Origin: Fodinibacter sp045807225 | Lineage (GTDB): Bacteria > Actinomycetota > Actinomycetes > Actinomycetales > Dermatophilaceae | NCBI GenBank assembly: GCA_045807225.1 | Contig: JBJMHU010000217.1 | Location: 1-8,841 of the forward strand | Direction: 5' to 3' | Length of the DNA stretch: 8,841 bases | Notes under the pieces: model-generated | The model's input: the letters and a program-made list of their open reading frames with translations, nothing else | What the model was told of the DNA's origin: nothing | Database searches by the model: none | Made by a program: the position numbers and the translations under genes | Shown: positions 1-5,765 of the stretch, in pieces | How positions within the stretch are numbered: the first letter of the stretch is position 1 | How the letters are laid out: every line of letters starts with the position of its first letter

Positions 1-1
1 C

Positions 2-301
2 TACCCGGGCCGTGACGACCGTGGCGCCGGCGGCGGCTACCAGGGCCAGAAGCGTGACGACCGGGCCTCCGGTGGTTACCAGGGCCAGAAGCGTGACGAC
101 CGCCCTTCGGGTGGCTACCAGGGTCGCAACGACCGGGGCACCGGCGGCGGCTACCAGGGCCAGAAGCGAGACGACCGGTCCTCCGGTGGTTACCAGGGCC
201 GCAGCGATCGGGGCACCGGCGGTGGTTACCAGGGCCGCAGCGACCGGGGCACCGGCGGCGGCTACCGGGGTCGCGACGACCGGGGCGGCTACCAGGGCCA
301 C
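2..301 (+). repeat. In-frame tandem repeats (36/39-base units) encoding a GGYQG-R-DRG low-complexity tract
   Basis: Eight GGY-type units are visible inside the helicase reading frame, with the Tyr codons at 38, 77, 116, 152, 191, 227, 263 and 290. The spacings are 39, 39, 36, 39, 36, 36 and 27 bases, all multiples of three, so copy-number change would keep the frame. Two unit types occur: GGYQGQKRDDR(A/P/S)S and GGYQGR(S/N)DRGTG. The last two units are degenerate (GGYRGRDDRG, then GGYQGHHG). The array is cut by the left window edge, so total copy number is unknown. The peptide is rich in Gly, Arg, Tyr and Gln, the composition of disordered RNA-binding regions. Confidence 0.93.
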
Positions 302-1765
302 CACGGCGCGCAGACCGATGCCGACCGCCCGCTGAGCTTCGAGGAGGCCGAGGCTCAGCGTGCCGAGGCCGACGAGTGGACCCACTACTCCTCGCACAAG
401 GGTGAGGCCAAGGAGGTGACCGAGGACAACGGCTTCGCCGCCCTCGGTGTGCCGGAGCGCCTCGTCGAGCGGTTGGCGCGCGACGGCATCACCGAGCCGT
501 TCCCGATCCAGGCGGCGACGATCCCCGACGCGCTCGCCGGTCGCGACGTGCTCGGCCGCGGCCGCACCGGCTCCGGGAAGACGCTGGCCTTCGGCCTGGC
601 GATGATCACCCGGCTCGCCGACGGCACCCGCCCCGAGAGCAAGCGCCCCCGCTCGCTCATCCTGGTTCCGACCCGCGAGCTCGCCATGCAGGTGAGCGAC
701 GCCCTCGAGCCGTTCGTGCACGTCACCGGCCTGCGCCACAAGCTGGTCGCCGGTGGCCTCTCGTACGAGCCGCAGATCAAGGCGCTCAACAAGGGCATCG
801 ACATCCTCGTCGCCACTCCGGGCCGGCTCGCCGACCTGATGGACCGCGGGGCCGTGGAGCTGGGCGGCGTGCAGATCGCCGTGCTCGACGAGGCCGACCA
901 CATGGCCGACATGGGCTTCCTGCCCGAGGTGACCGCGATCCTCGACGAGATCCCCGCGGGCGGCCAGCGGCTGCTGTTCTCCGCGACCCTCGACAAGGGC
1001 ATCGACACCCTGGTCGACCGCTACCTCGTCGACCCGGTCACCCACTCGACCGACGAGGCCCAGGCCTCGGTGACGACGATGAGCCACCACGTGCTGCTCA
1101 TCGACCCCCAGGACAAGAAGGCCCTGACGGCGGAGCTCGCCGGCCGCGGCGGCCGGGTCATCGTCTTCGCCCGTACCCAGCTCGGCTCCGACCGGATCGC
1201 CGGCGAGCTGCGCGAGCGCGGCGTGTTCGCGGCATCCCTGCACGGTGGCCTGTCCCAGGCGGTGCGCAACCGGGTGCTCGGCGCCTTCCGCGACGGCTCG
1301 ATGAACGTGCTCGTGGCCACCGACGTGGCGGCCCGCGGCATCCACGTCGACGACGTCGGCATGGTCGTGCAGGTCGACCCGCCGACCGACCACAAGGACT
1401 ACCTCCACCGCGCGGGTCGCACCGCGCGCGCCGGTGAGGAGGGTGCTGTCGTGATGATCGCGCTGCCACACCAGAAGCGGATGGTCACTCGCATCGTCGA
1501 GGGGGCCGGCGCCGAGGCGCTGACCGCCAAGGTCACCCCCGGCGACTCCGTCATCCAGGCCCTCGGTGGCCGCACGCCGAGCGGCGTGCCGGTGCCGGAT
1601 GCCGTGTGGCGCCCGGTGCTCGAGGGCGGCAAGAACGGTGGGCGCCGAGGCGGCAGCCGACCGGGCGGTCGCCCCGCCGGCCGCGGCCACGGGTCGTTCG
1701 GCGGCGGACGTCCCCGTCAGGGCTCCGGCCGACCCGGCGGCAGCCGGGGCAGAATGGACGGGTGA
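2..1765 (+). CDS. DEAD-box ATP-dependent RNA helicase with repeat-rich N-terminus (5' partial)
   Basis: This is an SF2 RNA helicase that unwinds or remodels RNA at the cost of ATP. The 5' end lies left of the window; the frame is open from base 2 and gives 587 visible residues. Visible residues 1-100 are Gly/Arg/Asp/Tyr-Gln repeats, followed by an acidic linker (about 101-140). The core follows: Q-motif (GFAALGV...PFPIQ), motif I RTGSGKT (Lys codon at 578), Ia PTRELAMQ, TPGRL, motif II DEAD (887-898), motif III SAT, IV VIVFART, V ATDVAARGIHVDD, VI HRAGRTARAG. The last ~45 residues are Arg/Gly-rich, typical of RNA-binding tails. A GTG at 416 is not the start: the frame runs on upstream with sensible protein, and 416 sits only a few residues before the Q-motif. 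The stop overlaps the next gene by four bases. The helicase call is certain; the exact cellular role (ribosome assembly, cold response or mRNA decay) is not determinable. Confidence 0.96.
   Translation, partial: YPGRDDRGAGGGYQGQKRDDRASGGYQGQKRDDRPSGGYQGRNDRGTGGGYQGQKRDDRSSGGYQGRSDRGTGGGYQGRSDRGTGGGYRGRDDRGGYQGHHGAQTDADRPLSFEEAEAQRAEADEWTHYSSHKGEAKEVTEDNGFAALGVPERLVERLARDGITEPFPIQAATIPDALAGRDVLGRGRTGSGKTLAFGLAMITRLADGTRPESKRPRSLILVPTRELAMQVSDALEPFVHVTGLRHKLVAGGLSYEPQIKALNKGIDILVATPGRLADLMDRGAVELGGVQIAVLDEADHMADMGFLPEVTAILDEIPAGGQRLLFSATLDKGIDTLVDRYLVDPVTHSTDEAQASVTTMSHHVLLIDPQDKKALTAELAGRGGRVIVFARTQLGSDRIAGELRERGVFAASLHGGLSQAVRNRVLGAFRDGSMNVLVATDVAARGIHVDDVGMVVQVDPPTDHKDYLHRAGRTARAGEEGAVVMIALPHQKRMVTRIVEGAGAEALTAKVTPGDSVIQALGGRTPSGVPVPDAVWRPVLEGGKNGGRRGGSRPGGRPAGRGHGSFGGGRPRQGSGRPGGSRGRMDG
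1750..1755 (+). promoter_or_regulatory. Possible -10 box (CAGAAT) six bases before the yqgE start
   Basis: CAGAAT matches TATAAT at four of six positions and is followed by exactly six bases (ggacgg) and the GTG start at 1762. This spacing would place the transcription start at or next to the start codon, a leaderless arrangement. No Shine-Dalgarno sequence is visible before this GTG. The site lies inside the helicase coding region, and the four-base overlap equally suggests translational coupling, so the promoter reading is weak. Confidence 0.2.
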
Positions 1766-2322
1766 GCGAGACCCACACGACCGGGCAGCTCCTCGTCGCG
1801 ACCCCGCTGATCGAGGAGGGTGTCTTCCGGCGCAGTGTGGTGCTCGTGCTGCACCACGACGACGACGGCGCGCAGGGGCTGGTGCTCAACCGGCCCATCG
1901 ACGCCGACGTCGACGCGGTGCTGCCCGGCTGGGAGGAGCACGCGACCCGGCCCGCCAAGGTCTTCCAGGGTGGGCCGGTGCAGCTCGACTCCGCGCTCGG
2001 CCTGGTGGCCGTGCCCGGTGACTCGCCGGAGCCGACCGGGGTGCGCCGCCTGTTCGGGGCAGTGGCGCTGGTCGACCTCGACACCCCGCCCACCCTGGTG
2101 GTGCCCGAGGTCGCGGGCCTGCGCATCTTCGCCGGGTACGCCGGCTGGTCGCCCGGCCAGCTCGAGGGCGAGATCACGACCGGCTCGTGGTTCGTCGTGC
2201 CCAGCGAGCCCGGCGACGTCTTCACCGGTGAGCCCGACGAGCTGTGGCGCCGGGTGCTGCGCCGCCAGCCCGAGCCGCTGCGCTGGGTCGCCTGGTTCCC
2301 GAGCGACCCGTCGCTCAACTGA
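1762..2322 (+). CDS. YqgE/AlgH family protein (UPF0301)
   Basis: The 186-residue product has the family's N-terminal signature: GQLLVATPLIEEGVFRRSVV, then VLHHDDDGAQGLVLNRP, KVFQGGPV, and further on IFAGYAGWSPGQLEGEI. Length agrees with the usual ~185-200 residues. There is no signal peptide or membrane segment, so it is a cytoplasmic protein. The family is widespread; AlgH of Pseudomonas was linked to alginate regulation, but the biochemical function remains unsettled and the alginate role should not be transferred here. The GTG at 1762 is chosen because the family homology begins within a few residues of it. The same frame is open further upstream, but there it would encode an antisense-like, Arg-rich shadow of the helicase tail. 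The start overlaps the helicase stop (GTGA), suggesting coupled translation. Confidence 0.92.
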   Translation: MSETHTTGQLLVATPLIEEGVFRRSVVLVLHHDDDGAQGLVLNRPIDADVDAVLPGWEEHATRPAKVFQGGPVQLDSALGLVAVPGDSPEPTGVRRLFGAVALVDLDTPPTLVVPEVAGLRIFAGYAGWSPGQLEGEITTGSWFVVPSEPGDVFTGEPDELWRRVLRRQPEPLRWVAWFPSDPSLN

Positions 2323-2331
2323 GTCCCGTCA

Positions 2332-2337
2332 TACACT
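2332..2337 (+). promoter_or_regulatory. Candidate -10 box (TACACT) for a leaderless DUF3039 mRNA
   Basis: TACACT fits the actinobacterial TANNNT -10 pattern and lies in the 21-base gap after yqgE, followed by exactly six bases (gcccgg) and the ATG at 2344. No Shine-Dalgarno sequence precedes that ATG, which makes a leaderless transcript beginning at the A of ATG attractive. I see no good -35 box at 16-18 bases upstream. Confidence 0.4.
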
Positions 2338-2343
2338 GCCCGG

Positions 2344-2646
2344 ATGAGCGAGACGATGCCGCCGCTGGACGACCCGAACGCCCCCCAGCGGCAGCCGCAG
2401 ACCCAGACGGCCGTGCTCGAGCGCACCGAGACCGTGCCCGAGGTGGCCGAGCCTGGTGACCACGAGCGCTTCTCGCACTACGTGCGCAAGGAGAAGATCC
2501 TCGAGAGCGCGCTGTCGGGGGAGCCGGTCACCGCGCTCTGCGGCAAGGTCTGGGTGCCCGGTCGCGACCCGGAGAAGTTCCCGGTGTGCCCCACCTGCAA
2601 GGAGATCTACGAGGGGCTGCGCGCGCCGCAGGACGGCGGCGAGTAG
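2344..2646 (+). CDS. DUF3039 domain protein, small putative zinc-binding protein
   Basis: This is a 100-residue cytoplasmic protein of unknown function. The first ~35 residues are Pro/Gln/Glu-rich and probably disordered. The conserved part runs from about residue 38 (GDHERFSHYVRKEKI) to 92. It holds the family-like ALCGKVWVPGRDPEKFPVCP and CPTCKEIYEGL stretches. Cys66, Cys82 and Cys85, possibly with His40 or His45, could bind a metal ion; this is inferred from the CxxC spacing. I recognise it as DUF3039, a family I know from actinobacteria. The ATG at 2344 has no ribosome binding site but has a TANNNT box six bases upstream. It follows yqgE by 21 bases on the same strand, and a possible hairpin terminator lies just past its stop. 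No enzymatic role can be assigned. Confidence 0.88.
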   Translation: MSETMPPLDDPNAPQRQPQTQTAVLERTETVPEVAEPGDHERFSHYVRKEKILESALSGEPVTALCGKVWVPGRDPEKFPVCPTCKEIYEGLRAPQDGGE

Positions 2647-2650
2647 CCGG

Positions 2651-2679
2651 GGTGCCCGGCCACCGGCTGACCGGGCGCT
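2651..2679 (+). terminator. Possible GC-rich hairpin terminator after the DUF3039 gene
   Basis: Bases 2651-2659 (ggtgcccgg) can pair with 2671-2679 (ccgggcgct) around an 11-base loop, with two G-T wobbles in the outer stem. The hairpin starts five bases after the stop codon. No T-tract follows, so this could be a weak, I-shaped actinobacterial terminator or simply a chance GC-rich fold. Confidence 0.35.
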
Positions 2680-2700
2680 CTCCGTCACGGCCGTTGGTGT

Positions 2701-2705
2701 GAGGA
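2701..2705 (+). promoter_or_regulatory. Ribosome binding site (GAGGA) of the RraA-like gene
   Basis: GAGGA is followed by seven bases and the ATG at 2713. It supports this start and indicates that this gene, unlike the DUF3039 gene before it, is translated from a leadered message. Confidence 0.6.
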
Positions 2706-2712
2706 TCGGGTC

Positions 2713-3369
2713 ATGACCACGCAGACCCTGCTCGGCCGGCTCGCCCGGCTCTCGACCACCAGCCTGGTCGACGCCTCGCCCGCGCTGCGCGTGCTGCCGC
2801 ACCGGCTGCGCCCGGTCGTGGCCGGCCGGCGGTTCGTCGGCCCCGTCGTGACGGCGAGGGCCAACCGCGACCTGATGTCCGTCATCCACGCGCTGCGCGA
2901 CTCCGGGCCCGGCGACGTGCTCGTCGTCGACGCCGGTGGCGACGACCGCGCCGTCGCGGGTGAGCTGTTCGGCACCGAGGCGCAGCGCCGCGGGCTGGCC
3001 GGTCTCGTCATCCTCGGCAGGTCGCGCGACACGGCCACCCTCGCCGGGCTGGCGCTGCCGGTCTGGTCGACCGGGTTCGCGCCCAACGCCTTCGCTGCCA
3101 GGGAGCTGCCCGAGACCGGGGTCGCGCTCTCGCTCGACGGGGTTCGGGTGGAGCCGGGGGAGCTGTTGGTGGGGGACGACGACGGCCTCGTGGTGGGCAC
3201 GGATGCCGAGCTCGCGACGGCCGTCGAGGGTGCAGAGGCGATCGAGGCCCGGGAGAAGGGCCTGCAGGGGCGGATGCTCGAGGGCGCCTCGCTGTTCGAC
3301 GTCATGAACTACGACGAGCACTTGGCCGCCCTGCGTGCCGGGCGCCCCGGTGGCCTGGCCTTCGGCTGA
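2713..3369 (+). CDS. RraA-like / HMG-aldolase family protein
   Basis: The 218-residue product belongs to the family that includes E. coli RraA (inhibitor of RNase E) and the class II 4-hydroxy-4-methyl-2-oxoglutarate/oxaloacetate aldolases. Diagnostic segments are LARLSTTSLVDA at the N-terminus, GDVLVVDAGGDDRAVAGELF around residues 67-86, RGLAGLVILGRSRD ending at residue 106, and VEPGELLVGDDDGLVV near residue 150. Arg105 and Asp106 match the substrate-binding Arg and metal-associated Asp of the aldolases. The preceding 'DG' common in aldolases is 'LG' here (residues 101-102). The retained Asp, which E. coli RraA lacks (Gln instead), and a length nearer the ~220-240 residues of aldolases favour an enzyme over an RNase E regulator. 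The next gene, an aminotransferase, begins 24 bases downstream, so a joint role in 2-oxo acid or amino-acid metabolism is plausible. Substrate unknown. Confidence 0.85.
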   Translation: MTTQTLLGRLARLSTTSLVDASPALRVLPHRLRPVVAGRRFVGPVVTARANRDLMSVIHALRDSGPGDVLVVDAGGDDRAVAGELFGTEAQRRGLAGLVILGRSRDTATLAGLALPVWSTGFAPNAFAARELPETGVALSLDGVRVEPGELLVGDDDGLVVGTDAELATAVEGAEAIEAREKGLQGRMLEGASLFDVMNYDEHLAALRAGRPGGLAFG

Positions 3370-3380
3370 GGCGTGAGCAC

Positions 3381-3386
3381 AGGAGG
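3381..3386 (+). promoter_or_regulatory. Strong Shine-Dalgarno (AGGAGG) for the aminotransferase gene
   Basis: A perfect AGGAGG stands six bases before GTG at 3393 and fixes that codon as the start. It is the best ribosome binding site in the window. Confidence 0.88.
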
Positions 3387-3392
3387 ATCGCC

Positions 3393-4580
3393 GTGACCCG
3401 CTTCGCCCGGCGCGCCGAGCGCGTGCAACCCTCGGCGATCCGCGAGTTCCTCGCGCTGGCCGGCGACCCGCGGATCACCTCGTTCGCCGGTGGCTACCCC
3501 GACCCCACGCTCTTCCCGATGGCCGAGCTGCACGAGATCTACGACGAGCTGCTCCGTGCCGGCAACGCGTCGGCGCTGCAGTACACGGCATCCGAGGGGC
3601 TGCCCGAGCTGCGCGCGCTGGTCGCCGCTCGGCTCAGCGCCGACGGGATGCCGTGCACCGCCGACGACGTGCTGATCACGCAGGGCGGGCAGCAGGGCCT
3701 GGACCTGGCCGCCAAGCTGTTCGTCGACCGGGGCGACGTGATCCTCACCGAGCGGCCGACCTTCCTCGGGGCGCTGATCGCGTTCAACCCCTGCGAGCCC
3801 GACTACCGCTCGGTTCCGATGGACGAGGAGGGGATGGACACCGACGCCCTGGAGCGGGTGCTGCGCACCACGGAACGCGTCAAGCTGGTCTACACCGTGC
3901 CCGACCACCAGAACCCGACCGGCCGCACGATGAGCCTGGCGCGGCGACGCCGCCTGGTGGAGCTGGCCGAGGAGTTCGACGTCGTCGTGCTGGAGGACAC
4001 GCCCTACCGCGAGCTGCGCTACGAGGGCGAGCGGCTGCCGACCATCAAGAGCCTCGACACCACGGGCCGGGTCGTGCACCTGGGCAGCTTCTCGAAGATC
4101 CTCGCGCCCGGGCTGCGGCTGGGCTGGGCGCTGGCCGGCCCCGAGGTGCGCGAGAAGCTGGCCCTGCTCAAGCTCGCCGCCGACACCCAGAACGGCACGC
4201 TCAACATGCGGGCGGCCGCCGCCTACCTGGGCCGGTTCGACATCGAGGCACACATCGCCGGCATGCTGCCGACCTACCGGCACCAGCGCGACCTCATGCT
4301 CGCGAGCCTCGAGGAGCACTTCCCGCCCGGTACCACCTGGACCCGGGCGCACGGCGGCCTGTTCACCTGGGTGACGTTCCCGCCGGGGCTCGACGTCGCG
4401 GCCTTCCAGCGCGACGTGCTGATCCCGCGGGCGGGCGTCATCGTCGTGCCGGGTGCGCCGTTCTTCGCCGACCGGCCGGAGGCCAACCACGCCCGGATGA
4501 GCTTCTCGGGGGTGCCGGACGAACGCCTCGTCGCGGGGGTGCGCGCGATCGGTGGGTTGCTCGCCGAGGCCCTGGCCTGA
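3393..4580 (+). CDS. PLP-dependent aminotransferase, class I/II (fold type I, 2-aminoadipate-transaminase-like)
   Basis: This 395-residue enzyme transfers an amino group between an amino acid and a 2-oxo acid. Visible signatures are SFAGGYPDP near the N-terminus, QYTASEGLPELRALVA, TQGGQQGLDLAAKLFVDRGD, Asn174 in HQNPTGR, Asp202 and Tyr205 in LEDTPYRELRY, the Schiff-base Lys235 in GSFSKILAPGLRLGW, and Arg368 in HARMSFSG, which binds the substrate carboxylate. Size and motif wording resemble the LysN/2-aminoadipate and MocR-related aminotransferases, enzymes that often accept aromatic or branched substrates. There is no N-terminal DNA-binding domain, so it is not a MocR regulator. It follows the RraA-like gene by 24 bases and is probably co-transcribed. 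A tyrosine-degradation enzyme lies further downstream at 8355, but a role as tyrosine aminotransferase is speculation. Confidence 0.93.
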   Translation: MTRFARRAERVQPSAIREFLALAGDPRITSFAGGYPDPTLFPMAELHEIYDELLRAGNASALQYTASEGLPELRALVAARLSADGMPCTADDVLITQGGQQGLDLAAKLFVDRGDVILTERPTFLGALIAFNPCEPDYRSVPMDEEGMDTDALERVLRTTERVKLVYTVPDHQNPTGRTMSLARRRRLVELAEEFDVVVLEDTPYRELRYEGERLPTIKSLDTTGRVVHLGSFSKILAPGLRLGWALAGPEVREKLALLKLAADTQNGTLNMRAAAAYLGRFDIEAHIAGMLPTYRHQRDLMLASLEEHFPPGTTWTRAHGGLFTWVTFPPGLDVAAFQRDVLIPRAGVIVVPGAPFFADRPEANHARMSFSGVPDERLVAGVRAIGGLLAEALA

Positions 4581-4613
4581 GGCCGGGCTGCTTGACCCGA
4601 CCTTTGCTCGGCC
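4581..4613 (+). terminator. Weak possible hairpin after the aminotransferase gene
   Basis: Bases 4581-4588 (ggccgggc) can pair with 4606-4613 (gctcggcc) with one G-T wobble and a 17-base loop. The stem begins directly after the stop codon. The large loop and missing T-tract make this a weak call. Confidence 0.25.
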
Positions 4614-4639
4614 CAGACCCGCCCCTTGCCGGTCGGCGC

Positions 4640-4659
4640 CTAGATTTCGGCTCTAGCCG
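4640..4659 (+). promoter_or_regulatory. Candidate promoter/operator elements upstream of the M43 protease gene
   Basis: TAGATT (4641-4646) fits the TANNNT -10 pattern and lies about 50 bases before the ATG. It overlaps two small inverted repeats: CTAGA/TCTAG (4640-4644 and 4652-4656) and the near-perfect 12-base palindrome CGGCTCTAGCCG (4648-4659). No convincing -35 is at the right distance; TTGCCG at 4626 is only nine bases upstream. The gene probably has its own promoter here because the gap (116 bases) is the largest on this strand so far. Confidence 0.28.
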
Positions 4660-4685
4660 CGCCCGACCGGTGCGGACCTCCTGCC

Positions 4686-4691
4686 GAAAGG
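4686..4691 (+). promoter_or_regulatory. Ribosome binding site (GAAAGG) of the protease gene
   Basis: GAAAGG stands five bases before the ATG at 4697 and supports that start, which also opens directly onto a signal peptide. Confidence 0.6.
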
Positions 4692-4696
4692 TCGCC

Positions 4697-5650
4697 ATGT
4701 CCACTCGCCCGATGACCGCGCTGGCCACGCTCGCCCTCGGCGTCGCCGCCGTCGCCGTCCCCGCCACGTCCGCCTCCGCACAGCCGATGGCCGGGGTGTC
4801 CTCGGTCGCCGCCGAGTGCATCTCCCGGGCACCCGACGCCCGGGCCACCCGGGGCGCCAAGGACGCGAACGAGCTGACCGAGACCCAGGTGCGCGCCAAC
4901 GAGGCCGCCCTGGCCCGGGCGCTCGCCGCCAAGGGCCTGTCCAAGAACGCCAAGGGGCAGGCCGCCGCGTCGAGCGGAGCGACCGCCACGGCCGCTTTCG
5001 CCACCGCGACCATCCCGGTCTACGTGCACGTCATCACCGACGGCACCAACGGCAAGATCAGCTCGACCCGGATCACCCAGCAGATCACCGTGCTCAACAA
5101 GGCCTACGCGTCATCGGGCTTCGCCTTCCAGCTGGCCGGCACCGACACCACGGTCAACTCAAGCTGGTACACCAACCTCAGGAGCGGGTCTCGCGCCGAG
5201 AAGACGATGAAGGCGACCCTGCGCAAGGGCGACATGGGCGACCTGAACATCTACACCGCCAAGCTGGGCGGCAGCCTGCTCGGGTGGGCCACCTTCCCGA
5301 AGTCGACCTACGACTCCTACGACGGAGTGGTCGTGCTCGACCAGTCGCTGCCGGGCGGCACGGCGGCGCCGTACAACCTCGGGGACACCGCGACGCACGA
5401 GGTCGGCCACTGGATGAACCTCTACCACACGTTCCAGGGCGGCTGCACCGGCTCTGGCGATGCCGTGAGCGACACCCCGGCCGAGGCCTCCCCGGCGTTC
5501 GGCTGCCCGACCGGTCGGGACACCTGCACGGCCCCCGGCACCGACCCGATCAAGAACTTCATGGACTACACCGACGACTCCTGCATGAACACCTTCAGCC
5601 CCGGGCAGGCCGTACGGATGCAGAACGCGTACGTCGCATACCGTCAGTGA
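4697..5650 (+). CDS. Secreted M43 (pappalysin/cytophagalysin-like) zinc metalloprotease
   Basis: The 317-residue product is an exported metzincin-type endopeptidase. Residues 1-28 form a Sec signal peptide: a short N-region with one Arg, the hydrophobic stretch ALATLALGVAAVAVP, and a probable cleavage after ASA. An Ala-rich segment (about 29-110) with many charged residues may be a propeptide. The catalytic domain starts near IPVYVHVI. The zinc site is HEVGHWMNLYH, giving His234, Glu235 (general base), His238 and His244, followed by the Met-turn NFMDYTDDSCM with Met289. Cysteines in GGCTGSG, FGCP, DTCTAP and DSCMN suggest disulfides in the secreted enzyme. The frame is open far upstream, but only through an off-frame shadow of the aminotransferase gene; the ATG with its ribosome binding site and signal peptide decides the start. 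It stands alone, ends at a strong terminator, and its substrate is unknown. Confidence 0.94.
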   Translation: MSTRPMTALATLALGVAAVAVPATSASAQPMAGVSSVAAECISRAPDARATRGAKDANELTETQVRANEAALARALAAKGLSKNAKGQAAASSGATATAAFATATIPVYVHVITDGTNGKISSTRITQQITVLNKAYASSGFAFQLAGTDTTVNSSWYTNLRSGSRAEKTMKATLRKGDMGDLNIYTAKLGGSLLGWATFPKSTYDSYDGVVVLDQSLPGGTAAPYNLGDTATHEVGHWMNLYHTFQGGCTGSGDAVSDTPAEASPAFGCPTGRDTCTAPGTDPIKNFMDYTDDSCMNTFSPGQAVRMQNAYVAYRQ

Positions 5651-5687
5651 GATCGACTGCGCGCCAACGGAAGTGACTCCCGCATAG

Positions 5688-5730
5688 CACACCCGAGGCC
5701 CCCGCAAGGACATGCGGGGGCCTTGGTGTG
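5688..5730 (+). terminator. Strong hairpin terminator after the protease gene
   Basis: Bases 5688-5706 pair with 5713-5730 around a six-base loop (aggaca): an unbroken inner stem AGGCCCCCGCA/TGCGGGGGCCT, a one-base asymmetry, then CACACC/GGTGTG. This gives about 17 base pairs, 37 bases after the stop codon. There is no T-tract, as is common for actinobacterial terminators. The 3' arm lies close to the promoter region of the next gene. Confidence 0.78.
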
Positions 5731-5748
5731 TCACCCCCGCCGGCCGGT

Positions 5749-5754
5749 TAAGGT
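5749..5754 (+). promoter_or_regulatory. Candidate -10 box (TAAGGT) for the second helicase gene
   Basis: TAAGGT fits TANNNT and ends eleven bases before the ATG at 5766, so the transcript would carry a leader of only a few bases. A -35 is not clear: TTGGTG at 5723 is 20 bases upstream and lies inside the terminator hairpin arm. The same bases (AAGGTGG, 5750-5756) could alternatively serve as a Shine-Dalgarno nine bases before the ATG. Confidence 0.35.
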
Positions 5755-5765
5755 GGCCGTCGCCC

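Noticed and set aside
2..301. CRISPR-like or regulatory repeat array
   Set aside because: Units are contiguous without unique spacers, spacings are multiples of three, and they encode a regular peptide repeat in the helicase frame.
416..1765. GTG at 416 as the start of the DEAD-box helicase
   Set aside because: The frame continues upstream to base 2 with coherent protein (acidic linker and in-frame repeats), so 416 is an internal Val codon although 'aaggag' precedes it.
3393..4580. MocR/GntR-type regulator reading of the aminotransferase
   Set aside because: There is no N-terminal winged-helix domain: the aminotransferase fold begins about 30 residues from the start, which is fixed by AGGAGG.
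3653..4696. Long in-frame upstream extension of the M43 protease frame across the aminotransferase gene
   Set aside because: This is an Arg/Ala/Pro-rich off-frame shadow; the ATG at 4697 has a ribosome binding site and opens a classic signal peptide.
5712..5765. Upstream ATG (5712) as the start of the second helicase
   Set aside because: It lies in the terminator hairpin of the preceding gene, has no ribosome binding site, and the 18 added residues do not resemble coding sequence; ATG 5766 has a promoter-like box close by.
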